From NCBI RefSeq assembly GCF_001881565.1, contig NZ_MPDJ01000003.1, forward strand, positions 382,322-426,248: 43,927 bases of DNA, given 5' to 3'. The stretch comes from Eisenbergiella tayi. Its GTDB lineage: Bacteria; Bacillota; Clostridia; Lachnospirales; Lachnospiraceae. The notes under the pieces were generated by a model. It searched no databases and was not told where the DNA came from. It was given only the letters and a program-made list of their open reading frames with translations. Made by a program: the position numbers and the translations under genes. This document shows, piece after piece, positions 17,094 to 26,698 of the stretch (positions are counted from its first letter, which is position 1; every line of letters begins with the position of its first letter).

Positions 17094-18731
17094 ATGAAAA
17101 AGAGAATAGTTGCACTGCTGCTCACTGCGGCAATGTGTGCGGGTCTGCTGGCAGGCTGCGGCAAAAGCAGCGATACCGCGGCGACAGGGGGAGATGCTCC
17201 GGAGGAAGGAAGCGTACAGTCTGCCCAGACGGATGACAGCGGAAAAGTAAACGGCGTGTTATACAAGGAGGGTCTGCCTCTGGTGGATGAGGGAACTTAC
17301 AGTTTTTCCATATTCTGCGATGATTCCAGCGACACCGGTGAGTTTTATATGCTCAACGAGTTTAAGAAGCAAACAAATGTGGATGTGGATCTGCGGATTT
17401 TCCCTTATGAAACAGCTACGGAGAGACTGAACCTGGATCTGAATTCCGGAGACTATGCAGATGTAATCGGCGGCTGGACACTGAGCGACAGCATGATTCT
17501 TACATATGGAGTAAACCAGGGCGTGTTCATTCCGCTGGAGGATTACTTTGCCGAGTACTGCCCCAAGATCACGGAAATACTGGATCTTCCGGGAGTGCGG
17601 GAGGAAATGACGGCTCCTGACGGTCACATTTATGCAATCCCTTATGTATGTGATGACACGATGGTCGGTTATTCTCCGTACATCAATACGAAGTGGCTTG
17701 AAAACGTAGGCATGGATATGCCAACAACCACAGAGGAATTTGAGGCGGTTCTCAAGGCCTTTAAAGAACAGGATGCCAATGGAAACGGGGATCCCAATGA
17801 TGAAATTCCTTTTTCCACAGACCCGAATAATAAGCATATTGAAGCGATGGCGGGATGGTTCGGCCTCCCCATGGATAAATATGGCGTAGGAATCAAGGAC
17901 TCTGAGGTAGTATATGCCGGAGCGAGCAGTACCTACCGGGAGCTGTTAAGCTGGCTTAACGGGATGTATAAACAGGGGCTCATTGACCTGGAAATTTTCA
18001 CACAGGACAGCGCTACCTGGGAAGGCAAAGGAAACAGGGATTTGTATGGTGTTTCCATCGCTTATGAAAGCAATGAATTTTCCGGTCATGTAAGAGGCAC
18101 GGAGAGGGACGAATATGATATCCTTCCTGTTCTCAATACCGATAACGGCGGCAGATGGCTGCGTGATACCAACGGCTTCAGCGTATACAGGACGCAGGCA
18201 GTGGTTACGGATAATGCCAAGAACCCCGAAGTGATCTGCCGGTGGTTTGACAACGCCTTTGAGCTGGAAAACGGTATCGGCTGCAACAGGGGACCTGTAG
18301 GCACGCTGGTATTTAAAGAGGATGACGGCTATCACGCAATCGATAACAAGACGCTTCCTGAGGATGAGCAGGAAAAACTCAGCTGGGGCAATCTGTGGCC
18401 GCAGTCCCTTCCTAAATATATGCCTTCCGGATTTAAGTATATTGAAGACAATCCGCTGTATGATGAGAAGAAAGCGCTGGAAGCGGCTTATGAGCCTTAT
18501 CTGACAAAAGAAATCGTACCTTCCTTCTGGATACCGCTCGATAAGATTGACCGTTATTCAGATATAGCAACCGCAATAAAGGATTATTTCAATCAGCAGC
18601 AGGCCATGTTTGTATCCGGTGAGCTGAATATTAATGACGATGCCCAGTGGAAGAGCTATGTGGACGGACTCTATGCACTCGGTCTGGAGGACTGGCTGGA
18701 GGTTCGCGGAGTTGACAAGATAGCGGATTAA
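17094..18731 (+). CDS. LplA-type extracellular glycan-binding lipoprotein
   Basis: A 545-residue solute-binding protein, longer than classical sugar-binding proteins and typical for the LplA/YtcQ group that binds large oligosaccharides. The signal sequence ends LLAGC at about residues 18-22, followed by a Ser/Thr/Ala-rich linker. In the mature part, SGDYADVIGGW, DPNDEIPFS and SFWIPLDKIDRYSDI are recognisable. It is expected to select the substrate of the operon, plausibly a fucosylated glycan or glycopeptide given the downstream enzymes. A terminator-like hairpin follows at 18766-18802, which should make this gene and the permeases more abundant than the enzymes. Confidence 0.9.
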   Translation: MKKRIVALLLTAAMCAGLLAGCGKSSDTAATGGDAPEEGSVQSAQTDDSGKVNGVLYKEGLPLVDEGTYSFSIFCDDSSDTGEFYMLNEFKKQTNVDVDLRIFPYETATERLNLDLNSGDYADVIGGWTLSDSMILTYGVNQGVFIPLEDYFAEYCPKITEILDLPGVREEMTAPDGHIYAIPYVCDDTMVGYSPYINTKWLENVGMDMPTTTEEFEAVLKAFKEQDANGNGDPNDEIPFSTDPNNKHIEAMAGWFGLPMDKYGVGIKDSEVVYAGASSTYRELLSWLNGMYKQGLIDLEIFTQDSATWEGKGNRDLYGVSIAYESNEFSGHVRGTERDEYDILPVLNTDNGGRWLRDTNGFSVYRTQAVVTDNAKNPEVICRWFDNAFELENGIGCNRGPVGTLVFKEDDGYHAIDNKTLPEDEQEKLSWGNLWPQSLPKYMPSGFKYIEDNPLYDEKKALEAAYEPYLTKEIVPSFWIPLDKIDRYSDIATAIKDYFNQQQAMFVSGELNINDDAQWKSYVDGLYALGLEDWLEVRGVDKIAD

Positions 18732-18765
18732 GGACGAATAAGTAAGCTGTACTGTGATCAGAGAG

Positions 18766-18802
18766 AAAAGGCATATTACCGTAAAAAGTAATATGTCCTT
18801 TT
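18766..18802 (+). terminator. Attenuating terminator after the binding protein
   Basis: AAAAGGCATATTAC pairs with GTAATATGTCCTTTT across an 8-base loop, followed by T residues. It sits inside the operon, before the fucosidase genes, so read-through would set the enzyme level. Confidence 0.7.
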
Positions 18803-18902
18803 CCATGCAGCTGTCCCGCTGCTGCTGCCGGAAATAGATGCGGGCGCGTCCGTCCGGCTTGCTGTCTGCGGGGAAAATAAGAAATCCGGAGGAAATCAGA
18901 TT

Positions 18903-20192
18903 ATGATGCAGGAATGGTTCAGAAAGGCCAAGCTGGGTATTTTTATCCATTACGGAATTTATGCGGTGGGAGATGTGTCCGAATCCTGGTCCTTTCATAA
19001 CGGAAATATCTCTTATGAGGATTACATGAAGCAATGCGAAGGCTTTACCGCCTCAAAATATGATCCCGCCGCATGGGCGGAGCTGTTTAAAAAAGCGGGC
19101 GCGCAGTATGTGGTCATGACCGCCAAGCACCATGACGGGGTGGCGCTTTTTGATACACAGTACAGTGACCTGAGTGTGGTAAAGAAAACACCGGCGGGAA
19201 GGGATCTGATCAGGGAATATATGGACGCCATGAGTGAGGCGGGGCTGAAAACAGGCATTTATTTTTCCCTGATTGACTGGTCGGATCCCCGGTACCGGAG
19301 CATTTATCCTGAGGGGATGAAAAGAGAAGACTGCCTGAAGGATATTTACGGTTCCCCGGCGGGCGGGGAAGAGGATTATGAGGCCTGGGAAGAATTCCTG
19401 CAGTTTAACAGACACCAGCTTGCGGAGCTGATGACCGGCTATAAAACCGTGGATCTCCTCTGGTTTGACGGCGACTGGGAACGCAGCGCCGCGCAGTGGA
19501 AGATGCCGGAGTTTCGGGAGTATCTCCATTCCCTGAATCCCAACGTGGTTTTAAATTCCAGGATGCAGGGATATGGGGACTATGAAACGCCTGAGCAGGG
19601 CATTCCCATCTATGGGCCTGAGGGAGAATGGGAATTCTGTACCACCATAAATGACTCCTGGGGATACCGGCCCAGCGATAATGACTATAAAACGAGCGGG
19701 CAGATCATACGAATGTTCTGCGACTGTATCACGCTGGGAGGCAGGCTCCTGCTGGATGTGGGGCCAAAAGAGGATGGTACGCTGGATGGGCGCCAGGAAA
19801 AAGTGCTGCTTGATCTGGGAAGCTGGATTCATGATCATGAAGAAGCGGTATACGGAACGGGAAAGGGCCTGAGCTACCATCAGTTTCTGGGCGGAAGCAC
19901 CATTTCCGAGGATCAGGAGACCCTGTATCTGATTGTATATGACAAGCCCCTTGAGGCAGTATGCGTAAAGGGACTGAAAACACCTGTAAAGAGGGTGACG
20001 GTTCTGCACAGTTTAGAAGAGCTGGACTTTACCTATACCGGAGCCCTGCCCTGGAGCGGTATTCCCGGTACCCTGTGGATTTGGGCGCAGAATATGCAGC
20101 TGCATCCTTTTGCAACCGTACTGAAGGTAGAGCTGGAGGGAAAAATAACCTATAATCTGGGACATGGAGAGGCGGTAACGAACAATGACTGA
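18903..20192 (+). CDS. GH29 alpha-L-fucosidase (first)
   Basis: A 429-residue enzyme that would remove alpha-linked L-fucose. The GH29 pattern is clear: WFRKAKLGIFIHYGIYAV at the N-terminus, YVVMTAKHHDGVALFDTQYSDLSV, GIYFSLIDWSDP, and the nucleophile segment VDLLWFDGDWE with Asp189 as predicted nucleophile. It ends with a short beta-rich domain. There is no signal peptide, so it is intracellular and acts on imported substrate. GGAGG at 18888-18892 precedes the ATG. Its 3' end overlaps the next fucosidase gene by 8 bases. Linkage preference (alpha-1,2, 1,3/4 or 1,6) cannot be told. Confidence 0.93.
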   Translation: MMQEWFRKAKLGIFIHYGIYAVGDVSESWSFHNGNISYEDYMKQCEGFTASKYDPAAWAELFKKAGAQYVVMTAKHHDGVALFDTQYSDLSVVKKTPAGRDLIREYMDAMSEAGLKTGIYFSLIDWSDPRYRSIYPEGMKREDCLKDIYGSPAGGEEDYEAWEEFLQFNRHQLAELMTGYKTVDLLWFDGDWERSAAQWKMPEFREYLHSLNPNVVLNSRMQGYGDYETPEQGIPIYGPEGEWEFCTTINDSWGYRPSDNDYKTSGQIIRMFCDCITLGGRLLLDVGPKEDGTLDGRQEKVLLDLGSWIHDHEEAVYGTGKGLSYHQFLGGSTISEDQETLYLIVYDKPLEAVCVKGLKTPVKRVTVLHSLEELDFTYTGALPWSGIPGTLWIWAQNMQLHPFATVLKVELEGKITYNLGHGEAVTNND

Positions 20193-21561
20193 AAAAGAAA
20201 TTACGGAAGAAGTGGTTGAAGAGGGCGTACACAATTACAGCGCCGCGGATGCCTATGTATGGCCGGCGGATCCGAAGGTCCGGCAGAAGCTGGAGTGGTT
20301 CCAGGATCAGAAGCTGGCACTGATGATGCACTGGGGGCCATATTCCCAGCTGGGTATTGTGGAATCCTGGGCTCTGTCGGACGCCGATGCGGAATGGTCA
20401 AGAAAGGGAATTGACTGGGAAGCGAGCGGAAAGGAATTTAAGGAACAGTACTTCGGGCTGAACAGGACTTTCAATCCCATCCGCTTTGATCCTGAAAGAT
20501 GGGCGGATTTGGCGGAGGAAGCAGGCATACGCTATCTTCTTTTTACGACCAAGCACCATGACGGCTTCTGTATGTGGGACAGCAGGTATTCGGACTACAA
20601 AATCACGGCGGAGGACTGCCCGTTCCATACCCATAAGTATGCGGATATCTGCGGGCATTTATTTGAAGCCTTCCGTAAAAGAGGAATCGGAATCGGAGCC
20701 TATTTTTCCAAGGCCGACTGGCATGTGGACAGCTATTGGAAAAAGGGCTGCGCGAGGGGTGACTATATGTGGCGGGGCCCCTCTTATGACCCTGCGGCGC
20801 GTCCCGAGGAATGGGAATGTTTTGTGACGTTTACGCAGAATCAGATCAAAGAACTGGCAGCCAGGTACGGAAAACTGGATATCATGTGGTTTGACGCGGG
20901 ATGGGTGTGTCCTCAGTCCGGCCAGGATATACGTCTGGGTGAGGTGATAGATGAAATACGTAGCTGGCAGCCGGGAATGCTCTGCGCGGACAGGACGGTG
21001 GGCGGGCCTTACGAGAATTATATTACGCCGGAGCAGTGTGTGCCCGACCAGCCTCTGGGTGTGCCGTGGGAGAGCTGTATCACGCTGGGAACCTCTTTTT
21101 CCTTCGCCTATGAGGATACCTATAAAAAGCCGAGGGAAGTGATCCTGCTGCTGATTGATATCGTGGCAAAGGGCGGGAACCTGGCCATTAACGTAGGGCC
21201 GCAGCCTGACGGCAGGCTGCCTGCGGGAGCGGTGGAATCCCTGAAGGGGATGGGCAGATGGCTGAAGCTTTACGGAGATGCCATTTACGGCACGAGGGTG
21301 TGCGCTCCCTATAAGAAGGGAAATATTGCTTTTACCCAAAAGGACGGGAAGGTTTATGCGCTGGAACTGTTCCCGGAGGAAAGTTCGCCGGTTCCGGAGG
21401 AGGTTTTTCTTCCATGGGAAGGGGAAGTAAAGAAGGTGAGTCTTCTGGACTGTGGGAAAGAGGTTCCTTTTACCGCAGGGGAAGGAGGCATCCTTGTAAA
21501 AATGCCTTCCTTCGAGGAAGAGACGGCGCCGATAGCAAGAGTATACGTACTGCATAGGTAA
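20185..21561 (+). CDS. GH29 alpha-L-fucosidase (second)
   Basis: A 458-residue GH29 enzyme, distinct from its neighbour. Motifs: WFQDQKLALMMHWGPYSQLGIVESW, LLFTTKHHDGFCMWDSRYSDYKI, GAYFSKADWH, and LDIMWFDAGWV with Asp237 as predicted nucleophile; then GGNLAINVGPQPDGRLP, a conserved part of this family. No signal peptide is present. The 8-base overlap with the first fucosidase gene implies coupled translation. The two enzymes differ enough to suggest different linkages, for example a core alpha-1,6 and an antennary fucose, which is inference. Confidence 0.93.
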   Translation: MTEKEITEEVVEEGVHNYSAADAYVWPADPKVRQKLEWFQDQKLALMMHWGPYSQLGIVESWALSDADAEWSRKGIDWEASGKEFKEQYFGLNRTFNPIRFDPERWADLAEEAGIRYLLFTTKHHDGFCMWDSRYSDYKITAEDCPFHTHKYADICGHLFEAFRKRGIGIGAYFSKADWHVDSYWKKGCARGDYMWRGPSYDPAARPEEWECFVTFTQNQIKELAARYGKLDIMWFDAGWVCPQSGQDIRLGEVIDEIRSWQPGMLCADRTVGGPYENYITPEQCVPDQPLGVPWESCITLGTSFSFAYEDTYKKPREVILLLIDIVAKGGNLAINVGPQPDGRLPAGAVESLKGMGRWLKLYGDAIYGTRVCAPYKKGNIAFTQKDGKVYALELFPEESSPVPEEVFLPWEGEVKKVSLLDCGKEVPFTAGEGGILVKMPSFEEETAPIARVYVLHR

Positions 21562-21576
21562 GAGGGAGAAATGTCA

Positions 21577-22611
21577 ATGAATAAAGTAATCGGATATGTG
21601 GGACCCCGGGATTTGGGAGGAATGAGGAATGCGGACATCCGCTGTCTGGATGTCATTAATATCGCGTTCGGACAGGTGGAGGATTCCCGGATGGTATGGG
21701 ATGGAAGCGGAGCAAAGGAAGCACTGGCGCAAATCCGCGGGGTAAATCCCGGAATAAAAATATTGCTTTCCGTAGGCGGCTGGGGAGCCGACGGATTTTC
21801 CCAGGGATCCCGGACTGCACAGAACAGGGAAAAAATGGCGCAGAGTGCGGCAGAGCTGGTAAAGGAATACGGACTGGACGGCATTGATATTGACTGGGAA
21901 TATCCGTGCAGCTCCCTGGCGGGGATTGCTTCGGATCCGGGGGATAAAGAGAATTTTACGCTGCTGCTGAAGGCCGTCAGGGAATGTCTTGACGAAGCCG
22001 GAGACGGGTATATGCTTACCATCGCGGCCGGCGGGGACGCCTATTTTACGGCTCAGACGGACATGAAGGAAGCGGTGCGGTATCTGGATTATGTGCAGCT
22101 CATGGCCTATGACCTGCAGGGCGGTTTCCAGAAAGCGACCGGGCACCATGCGGCCCTCTATTTCGGCAGCAGGAACATGTCGGATGCCTGTGCGGACAAA
22201 GCGGTGAGGCTGTTCATGGAAGCGGGGGTGCCTGCGGCAAAAATAGTGCTTGGCATTCCTTTTTACTCCAGAAAATGGGAGGATGTGAAGGGCGGCGGAA
22301 CAGGACTGGGACAGGAAGCGCTCACGGTGGGAGGCTATGGCCCGGACTACGGAGAACTGGAGGCCTCCTATATCGGTAAAAACGGCTTCCGCCGCTATTG
22401 GGATGAAGAAGCGAAGGCTCCCTATCTGTTTGACGGCAAAACATTCATCAGCTATGAAGATCCGATGTCCATAACAGAAAAAGTGGCCTACTGCAGAGAA
22501 AAGGGATTGTACGGGATCATGTATTGGGAATATAAATGTGACTCTGCCGGTGTGCTGACATGCTTTATTCGGGAAAAAATGGACGGACAGGCGGAAGAAA
22601 GGCGGAAATAG
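21577..22611 (+). CDS. GH18 family glycoside hydrolase, cytoplasmic
   Basis: A 344-residue GH18 enzyme. The catalytic motif DGIDIDWEYP (DxxDxDxE, complete) follows SVGGW; VQLMAYDL and a late YWEYKCD complete the barrel. These motifs resemble chitinase-type members more than the EndoF/EndoH type, so a chitobiose-cleaving role on N-glycans is possible but not shown. No secretion signal, so the substrate must be imported. The ATG at 21577 is preferred over 21571 because GGGAG (21564-21568) is too close to the latter. It lies 15 bases after the second fucosidase and 3 bases before the transglutaminase-like gene. Confidence 0.88.
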   Translation: MNKVIGYVGPRDLGGMRNADIRCLDVINIAFGQVEDSRMVWDGSGAKEALAQIRGVNPGIKILLSVGGWGADGFSQGSRTAQNREKMAQSAAELVKEYGLDGIDIDWEYPCSSLAGIASDPGDKENFTLLLKAVRECLDEAGDGYMLTIAAGGDAYFTAQTDMKEAVRYLDYVQLMAYDLQGGFQKATGHHAALYFGSRNMSDACADKAVRLFMEAGVPAAKIVLGIPFYSRKWEDVKGGGTGLGQEALTVGGYGPDYGELEASYIGKNGFRRYWDEEAKAPYLFDGKTFISYEDPMSITEKVAYCREKGLYGIMYWEYKCDSAGVLTCFIREKMDGQAEERRK

Positions 22612-22614
22612 GAA

Positions 22615-25149
22615 ATGGTTTCAGCGCGTTTTCAGGATTATGCCCGGAAGAAATATGCGGAAAGAGAAGTTTTTCTCGCGCCCCTTCGGGAGGAGTTGGA
22701 GAATGGCTTTTCCGGCTGTACCGGCGATGAGGCGGTCTGTATGAAATTCCTATATGGCACCATGCCGCTGCGTGACGCCGGGGAATATGCATTTTCCGCA
22801 TTTCTCGGTTTTGTGCGGCATGCGTTGTGGCTTCGGGAAAATGTGGAATGGTGCAAAAGCCTGCCGGAGGACATTTTTGCCGATTATGTCCTTTCCTATC
22901 GGATAAACAATGAAGATATCACTGACTGCAGAGCCTTTTTTTATTCTCAGCTCAGGGAGCGGATTGACGGTCTGGAGCCGGAGGAGGCGGTAAAGGAAAT
23001 TAATTACTGGTGTGCGGAAAATGCGGCATATGAGGCCTCCGATGAAAGGACAGCTTCTCCCATGACGGTCTACCGCTGCGGAAAAGGACGATGCGGGGAG
23101 GAATCGGTGTTTGCGGTTACGGCATACCGCAGCGCAGGCATACCGGCAAGGCAGATCTATACACCCAGATGGTCCCATTGTGATGACAATCATGCCTGGG
23201 TGGAGGTATATATCCGCGGCTCATGGTATTTCCTTGGCGCATGTGAACCCGAGGAGGTGCTCAATAAAGGATGGTTTGCAGCACCGGCCAGCCGGGCCAT
23301 ACTGATTCACAGCCGGGCCTTCAGTGATTTCAGCACAGATGGACAGCAGGAGAGCCTGGGGAGGGACGGGGCGGCGGTGTATTACAACAATACGCCGGCT
23401 TACGCCAGAACCTGCCGTCTTGGCATTACCGTTGAGGACGAACAGGGCCGGCCCTGTGAAAAAGCGGGTGTGGCGGTGGAAATCCTGAATATGGCGGAAT
23501 ATTATCCCGCCGCCGTGCTCGCTGCGGACGGGCAGGGAAGAGCGGAAATCACAGTCGGTATGGGAACCGTCAGAGTAAGAGCGTGGAAGGATGACCGGTT
23601 TGCCGAAGCGCTGGCGGTTCTGCCGGAGGAAAAGGAAATAAGGCTGGTGCCGGAATTTTCGGCTGAAGAAAAAGAGTGGGCGGCGGATATATGGGAGCAG
23701 GAAGAATGGACGCCCCCTCAGGAGTATCCCATGCATCCCGGAAAGCAGTCTGAGGAACAGAAGCGGAGAAGGGAACGGCGGTTTGCCGAAGCCGGCGCAA
23801 AAAGAGAGAGCCGTTTTTCGTCTTATTATGAGGAAGAAAAGGCCGCGGAATATCCGCAGGAGGCTTTTATGCTGCGGGCTGCGGGAGAAAACTTCGGGGA
23901 ATTATATGAATTTCTTGTCCGGGACGGTTCGGCGGACAGAAGGCGTATGCTGCATTCTCTTTCGGCGAAGGATTACAAGGATCTGAAGAAAGAGGTTCTG
24001 GAGGATCATCTGCTTTGTGAAAGAGGGGACTGGCCTGAGGATATTTATGTAAAATATCTCCTCTGTCCGAGAATCGGCAGGGAGGAACTCACGGCATGGC
24101 GCAGTTTTATCAGAGCCTATTTTACAGAGGAAGAAAAAAGGGAATTCCGCCGGGATCCTGAACGGATATACCGATACATACAGGAAAATATCCGTTATGC
24201 CCCGGAACAGGAGTATGCGGCGCTTTGTGCGACTCCGGCAGGGTGCCTGAAGCTGAAATACGGCAGCCCCGAGTCACAGAACATCCTGTTTGCAGCCATA
24301 TGCCGCAGCCTGGGGATTCCGGCAAGGCTGAACCGTGTTACCGGGAAGCCGGAGTATTGGAGAGGGGATTCGTTCAGAATACCTGAGGAAGCCGGGGATG
24401 AAAACACGAAGGGCAGAGCGGCGCTTGTGCTTTTGGCGGAGGACGGAGACAGCTGGAATTATTTCCGCAGCTGGACCCTGGGCAGGCTGGAAGGAACAGG
24501 CTTTCGTACCCTGGATTATTCCGGCTGCATGCCGGAAAATAATTCGCTGTACCTGGCACTGGAAAAAGGTATTTACAGACTGATCACTGTCCGCCGAAGG
24601 CCTGACGGAAGCCAGAGTGTTCTCAGGAGGACGTTCGCACTGGAGACGGGAGAGACGAAACGGATTAGGCTGAAATGCCCGGAAGAAAAGAACGGGGATC
24701 GGAACGAGAAAATTCCGCTGCAGGATTTTGCTTTAAGGGATGCGGACGGGAACGCACACATGCTTTCCGCGCTGACGAAGGAGGAAGCGGCAGTACTGGC
24801 CTTTCTGGGGACGGGAGAAGAACCGACGGAGCATGTGCTCAATGAACTGCTGGACTGCGCATCCCGCTGGAACGAAAGAGGGCACAGGCTGCTTGCGGTT
24901 CTGCGCAGCCCGGAAGAACTGGAAAACAGAACACTTCGGAAGGTGCTGGACAACGTATCAGGCATTCAGGTATATGCTGCCGACAGGGAAGATATGGAAA
25001 GAACAGCGGAAAGCATGGGTGTGGACAGCGAGAAGCTTCCGGTGCTGGTCATTGTGGGGAATGGACCAGCCGGAATTTATGCCTGTGCCGGCTATCACGT
25101 GGGAAGTGTGGAACTCATGCTCGGGATAACCGGGCAGTACGAGAAATAA
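22615..25149 (+). CDS. Transglutaminase-like / thioredoxin-fold multidomain protein
   Basis: An 844-residue cytoplasmic protein. Residues about 110-235 form a transglutaminase-like core with Cys160 in KGRCGEES and His193 in DDNHAWVEVY; the usual third-residue Asp is not at its normal place, where FLGACEPE is found, so Glu211 or Glu213 might serve. About 262-345 resembles a carboxypeptidase-regulatory-like beta-sandwich. A second transglutaminase-like core at about 505-600 has lost the Cys (GSPESQNILFAAICRSLGIPAR) and is probably non-catalytic. About 700-844 looks like a thioredoxin-like fold (PLQDFALRDADG, AVLAFLG) without a CxxC. The fold family includes peptide:N-glycanases and proteases. 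Function is unknown; the operon context points to glycopeptide processing. Confidence 0.75.
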   Translation: MVSARFQDYARKKYAEREVFLAPLREELENGFSGCTGDEAVCMKFLYGTMPLRDAGEYAFSAFLGFVRHALWLRENVEWCKSLPEDIFADYVLSYRINNEDITDCRAFFYSQLRERIDGLEPEEAVKEINYWCAENAAYEASDERTASPMTVYRCGKGRCGEESVFAVTAYRSAGIPARQIYTPRWSHCDDNHAWVEVYIRGSWYFLGACEPEEVLNKGWFAAPASRAILIHSRAFSDFSTDGQQESLGRDGAAVYYNNTPAYARTCRLGITVEDEQGRPCEKAGVAVEILNMAEYYPAAVLAADGQGRAEITVGMGTVRVRAWKDDRFAEALAVLPEEKEIRLVPEFSAEEKEWAADIWEQEEWTPPQEYPMHPGKQSEEQKRRRERRFAEAGAKRESRFSSYYEEEKAAEYPQEAFMLRAAGENFGELYEFLVRDGSADRRRMLHSLSAKDYKDLKKEVLEDHLLCERGDWPEDIYVKYLLCPRIGREELTAWRSFIRAYFTEEEKREFRRDPERIYRYIQENIRYAPEQEYAALCATPAGCLKLKYGSPESQNILFAAICRSLGIPARLNRVTGKPEYWRGDSFRIPEEAGDENTKGRAALVLLAEDGDSWNYFRSWTLGRLEGTGFRTLDYSGCMPENNSLYLALEKGIYRLITVRRRPDGSQSVLRRTFALETGETKRIRLKCPEEKNGDRNEKIPLQDFALRDADGNAHMLSALTKEEAAVLAFLGTGEEPTEHVLNELLDCASRWNERGHRLLAVLRSPEELENRTLRKVLDNVSGIQVYAADREDMERTAESMGVDSEKLPVLVIVGNGPAGIYACAGYHVGSVELMLGITGQYEK

Positions 25150-25160
25150 AGGAGCCGGAA

Positions 25161-26579
25161 ATGATATCCGTAGTAAAAAAGAAAAATGAAATATATTCTG
25201 TGGATTTTGTATGGGAAAAGGATGCCCATATCCGCAGCTTCAAAATGGGGCTTGAGAAGGTTTTCCGTGGAGAATACCTGGAAAGCTTGCTGGTACCTCT
25301 CAGCAGCCAGGCCGTATTGCTGGCAGGCTGCGGTAAAGAGGAAGAATTGGGGCTTCTTCAGGTTAAGGAGATTTTGGCTGCGGTTTCCAAACGGTGCAAG
25401 GAACTGCATATCAGGGAAATTTCCCTGGATCCCGGATGTTTTGTGGAAAAACTGGGAGAAAAGGCAATTACGGCCGTGGTATTAGGGCTGGGACTTGGCG
25501 GCTATTCTTACGAATACAGCAAGACAGAGAAACAGGAATCCGCGGACTGTAATTTCCAGCTGGAAATTACGGAGGGCTTCGAAGACAGTCTTCAGGAAGG
25601 GCTGGAACTCTTAAAAGGTGTCTGTTTTGCCAGGGACATGGTTAATACGCCGGGCAACCATCTGCGGCCCATGGATTTTGCCCGGAAAATCACGGACTAT
25701 GTCAGTGACTGCGGTGTGGAAACGGAAATGCTTGTATATGGGCAGCTGAGAGCTCTTCATATGGAGGCTCTTTATGGTGTGGGAGGCAGCAGCGAATATC
25801 CGCCCTGCCTGCTGATCCTGCGTTATAAGGGAGATCCCGGGAGCAAGGAAATTTATGGGCTGATCGGGAAGGGAATCACCTGTGATACGGGAGGCTATTG
25901 CTTAAAGGAAAGCTCCTCCATGGCGGGAATCAAAGGGGATATGGCGGGAGCCGCCGCAGTGACGGCCGCGGTTCATGCGGCTGCGGCCAGAAAGCTTAAG
26001 GTGAATATTACGGCCTGCCTACCGCTGAGTGAAAACCGGATATCCCAGTCCGCGCTTCTTCCCGGAGATGTCATAACGGGTTATTCCGGCAAGACAATAG
26101 AGGTGCTCAATACGGATGCGGAGGGGCGGCTTGTGCTGTCGGATGCGGTCAGCTACGGGATACGTAAGGAAGGCATTACCAAAGTGCTGGATATTGCCAC
26201 CTTGACAGGCGCGGTGGGGCAGATGCTGGGAAATACCATCGGCGGAACCATGTCGGATGACGATTCTTTTTATCAGCTGTTCGAGCGTGCCCAGTCCTGG
26301 TCAGCGGAACGTTATCTGCGGCTTCCCTATGGCAAAGAACACGAAAAGATGATCGACAGCGATGTGGCGGATGTAAAAAATGTGGGAGGAGGATGCTGCG
26401 GAACGATTACGGCAGGACTGTTCATCCGCAGATTCTGTGAGGGGAAACCCTGGATTCACATGGATATTGCAGGAACGGCGTGGTGCGGGACTCCCACCTA
26501 TGCGTTTGAAAGCAAGGGGGCAACCGGTGCGGGCGTGACAACGCTGTACTATCTGATGAAAGAGGCGCAGGCAGACTGA
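25161..26579 (+). CDS. M17 leucyl aminopeptidase
   Basis: A 472-residue cytosolic metallopeptidase that removes N-terminal residues from peptides. The C-terminal catalytic domain has metal ligands Lys237 and Asp242 in GKGITCDTGG, GDMAGAAAV, and the M17 signature NTDAEGRL with Asp319, Glu321 and Arg323; NTPGNHLRP precedes it. The N-terminal domain is the variable macro-like part, ending near residue 150. The gene is 11 bases after the transglutaminase-like gene and closes the operon. A peptidase at the end of a fucosidase operon suggests that the imported substrate carries peptide. It is convergent with the LacI-family gene. Confidence 0.93.
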   Translation: MISVVKKKNEIYSVDFVWEKDAHIRSFKMGLEKVFRGEYLESLLVPLSSQAVLLAGCGKEEELGLLQVKEILAAVSKRCKELHIREISLDPGCFVEKLGEKAITAVVLGLGLGGYSYEYSKTEKQESADCNFQLEITEGFEDSLQEGLELLKGVCFARDMVNTPGNHLRPMDFARKITDYVSDCGVETEMLVYGQLRALHMEALYGVGGSSEYPPCLLILRYKGDPGSKEIYGLIGKGITCDTGGYCLKESSSMAGIKGDMAGAAAVTAAVHAAAARKLKVNITACLPLSENRISQSALLPGDVITGYSGKTIEVLNTDAEGRLVLSDAVSYGIRKEGITKVLDIATLTGAVGQMLGNTIGGTMSDDDSFYQLFERAQSWSAERYLRLPYGKEHEKMIDSDVADVKNVGGGCCGTITAGLFIRRFCEGKPWIHMDIAGTAWCGTPTYAFESKGATGAGVTTLYYLMKEAQAD

Positions 26580-26657
26580 AGCACAGTGGTGCCCGCGGCC
26601 CGGCGGCAGAAATGCATAGAAAGCCTCATAACAGAAAAATACATAAGGATGCATATG

Positions 26658-26688
26658 GGAAATGCCGGGCTGAATGCCCGGCATTTCC
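26658..26688. terminator. Perfect hairpin between convergent genes
   Basis: GGAAATGCCGGGC and its exact complement form a 13-bp stem around a 5-base loop. No T-run follows on either strand, so it may be a two-way terminator of the L-shaped type or an mRNA end protector for the aminopeptidase and LacI-type genes. Confidence 0.6.
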
Positions 26689-26698
26689 TGTGTCACGC

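Noticed and set aside
20659..21555. 298-residue minus-strand open frame opposite the second fucosidase
   Set aside because: Shadow of a GH29 gene with intact catalytic motifs.
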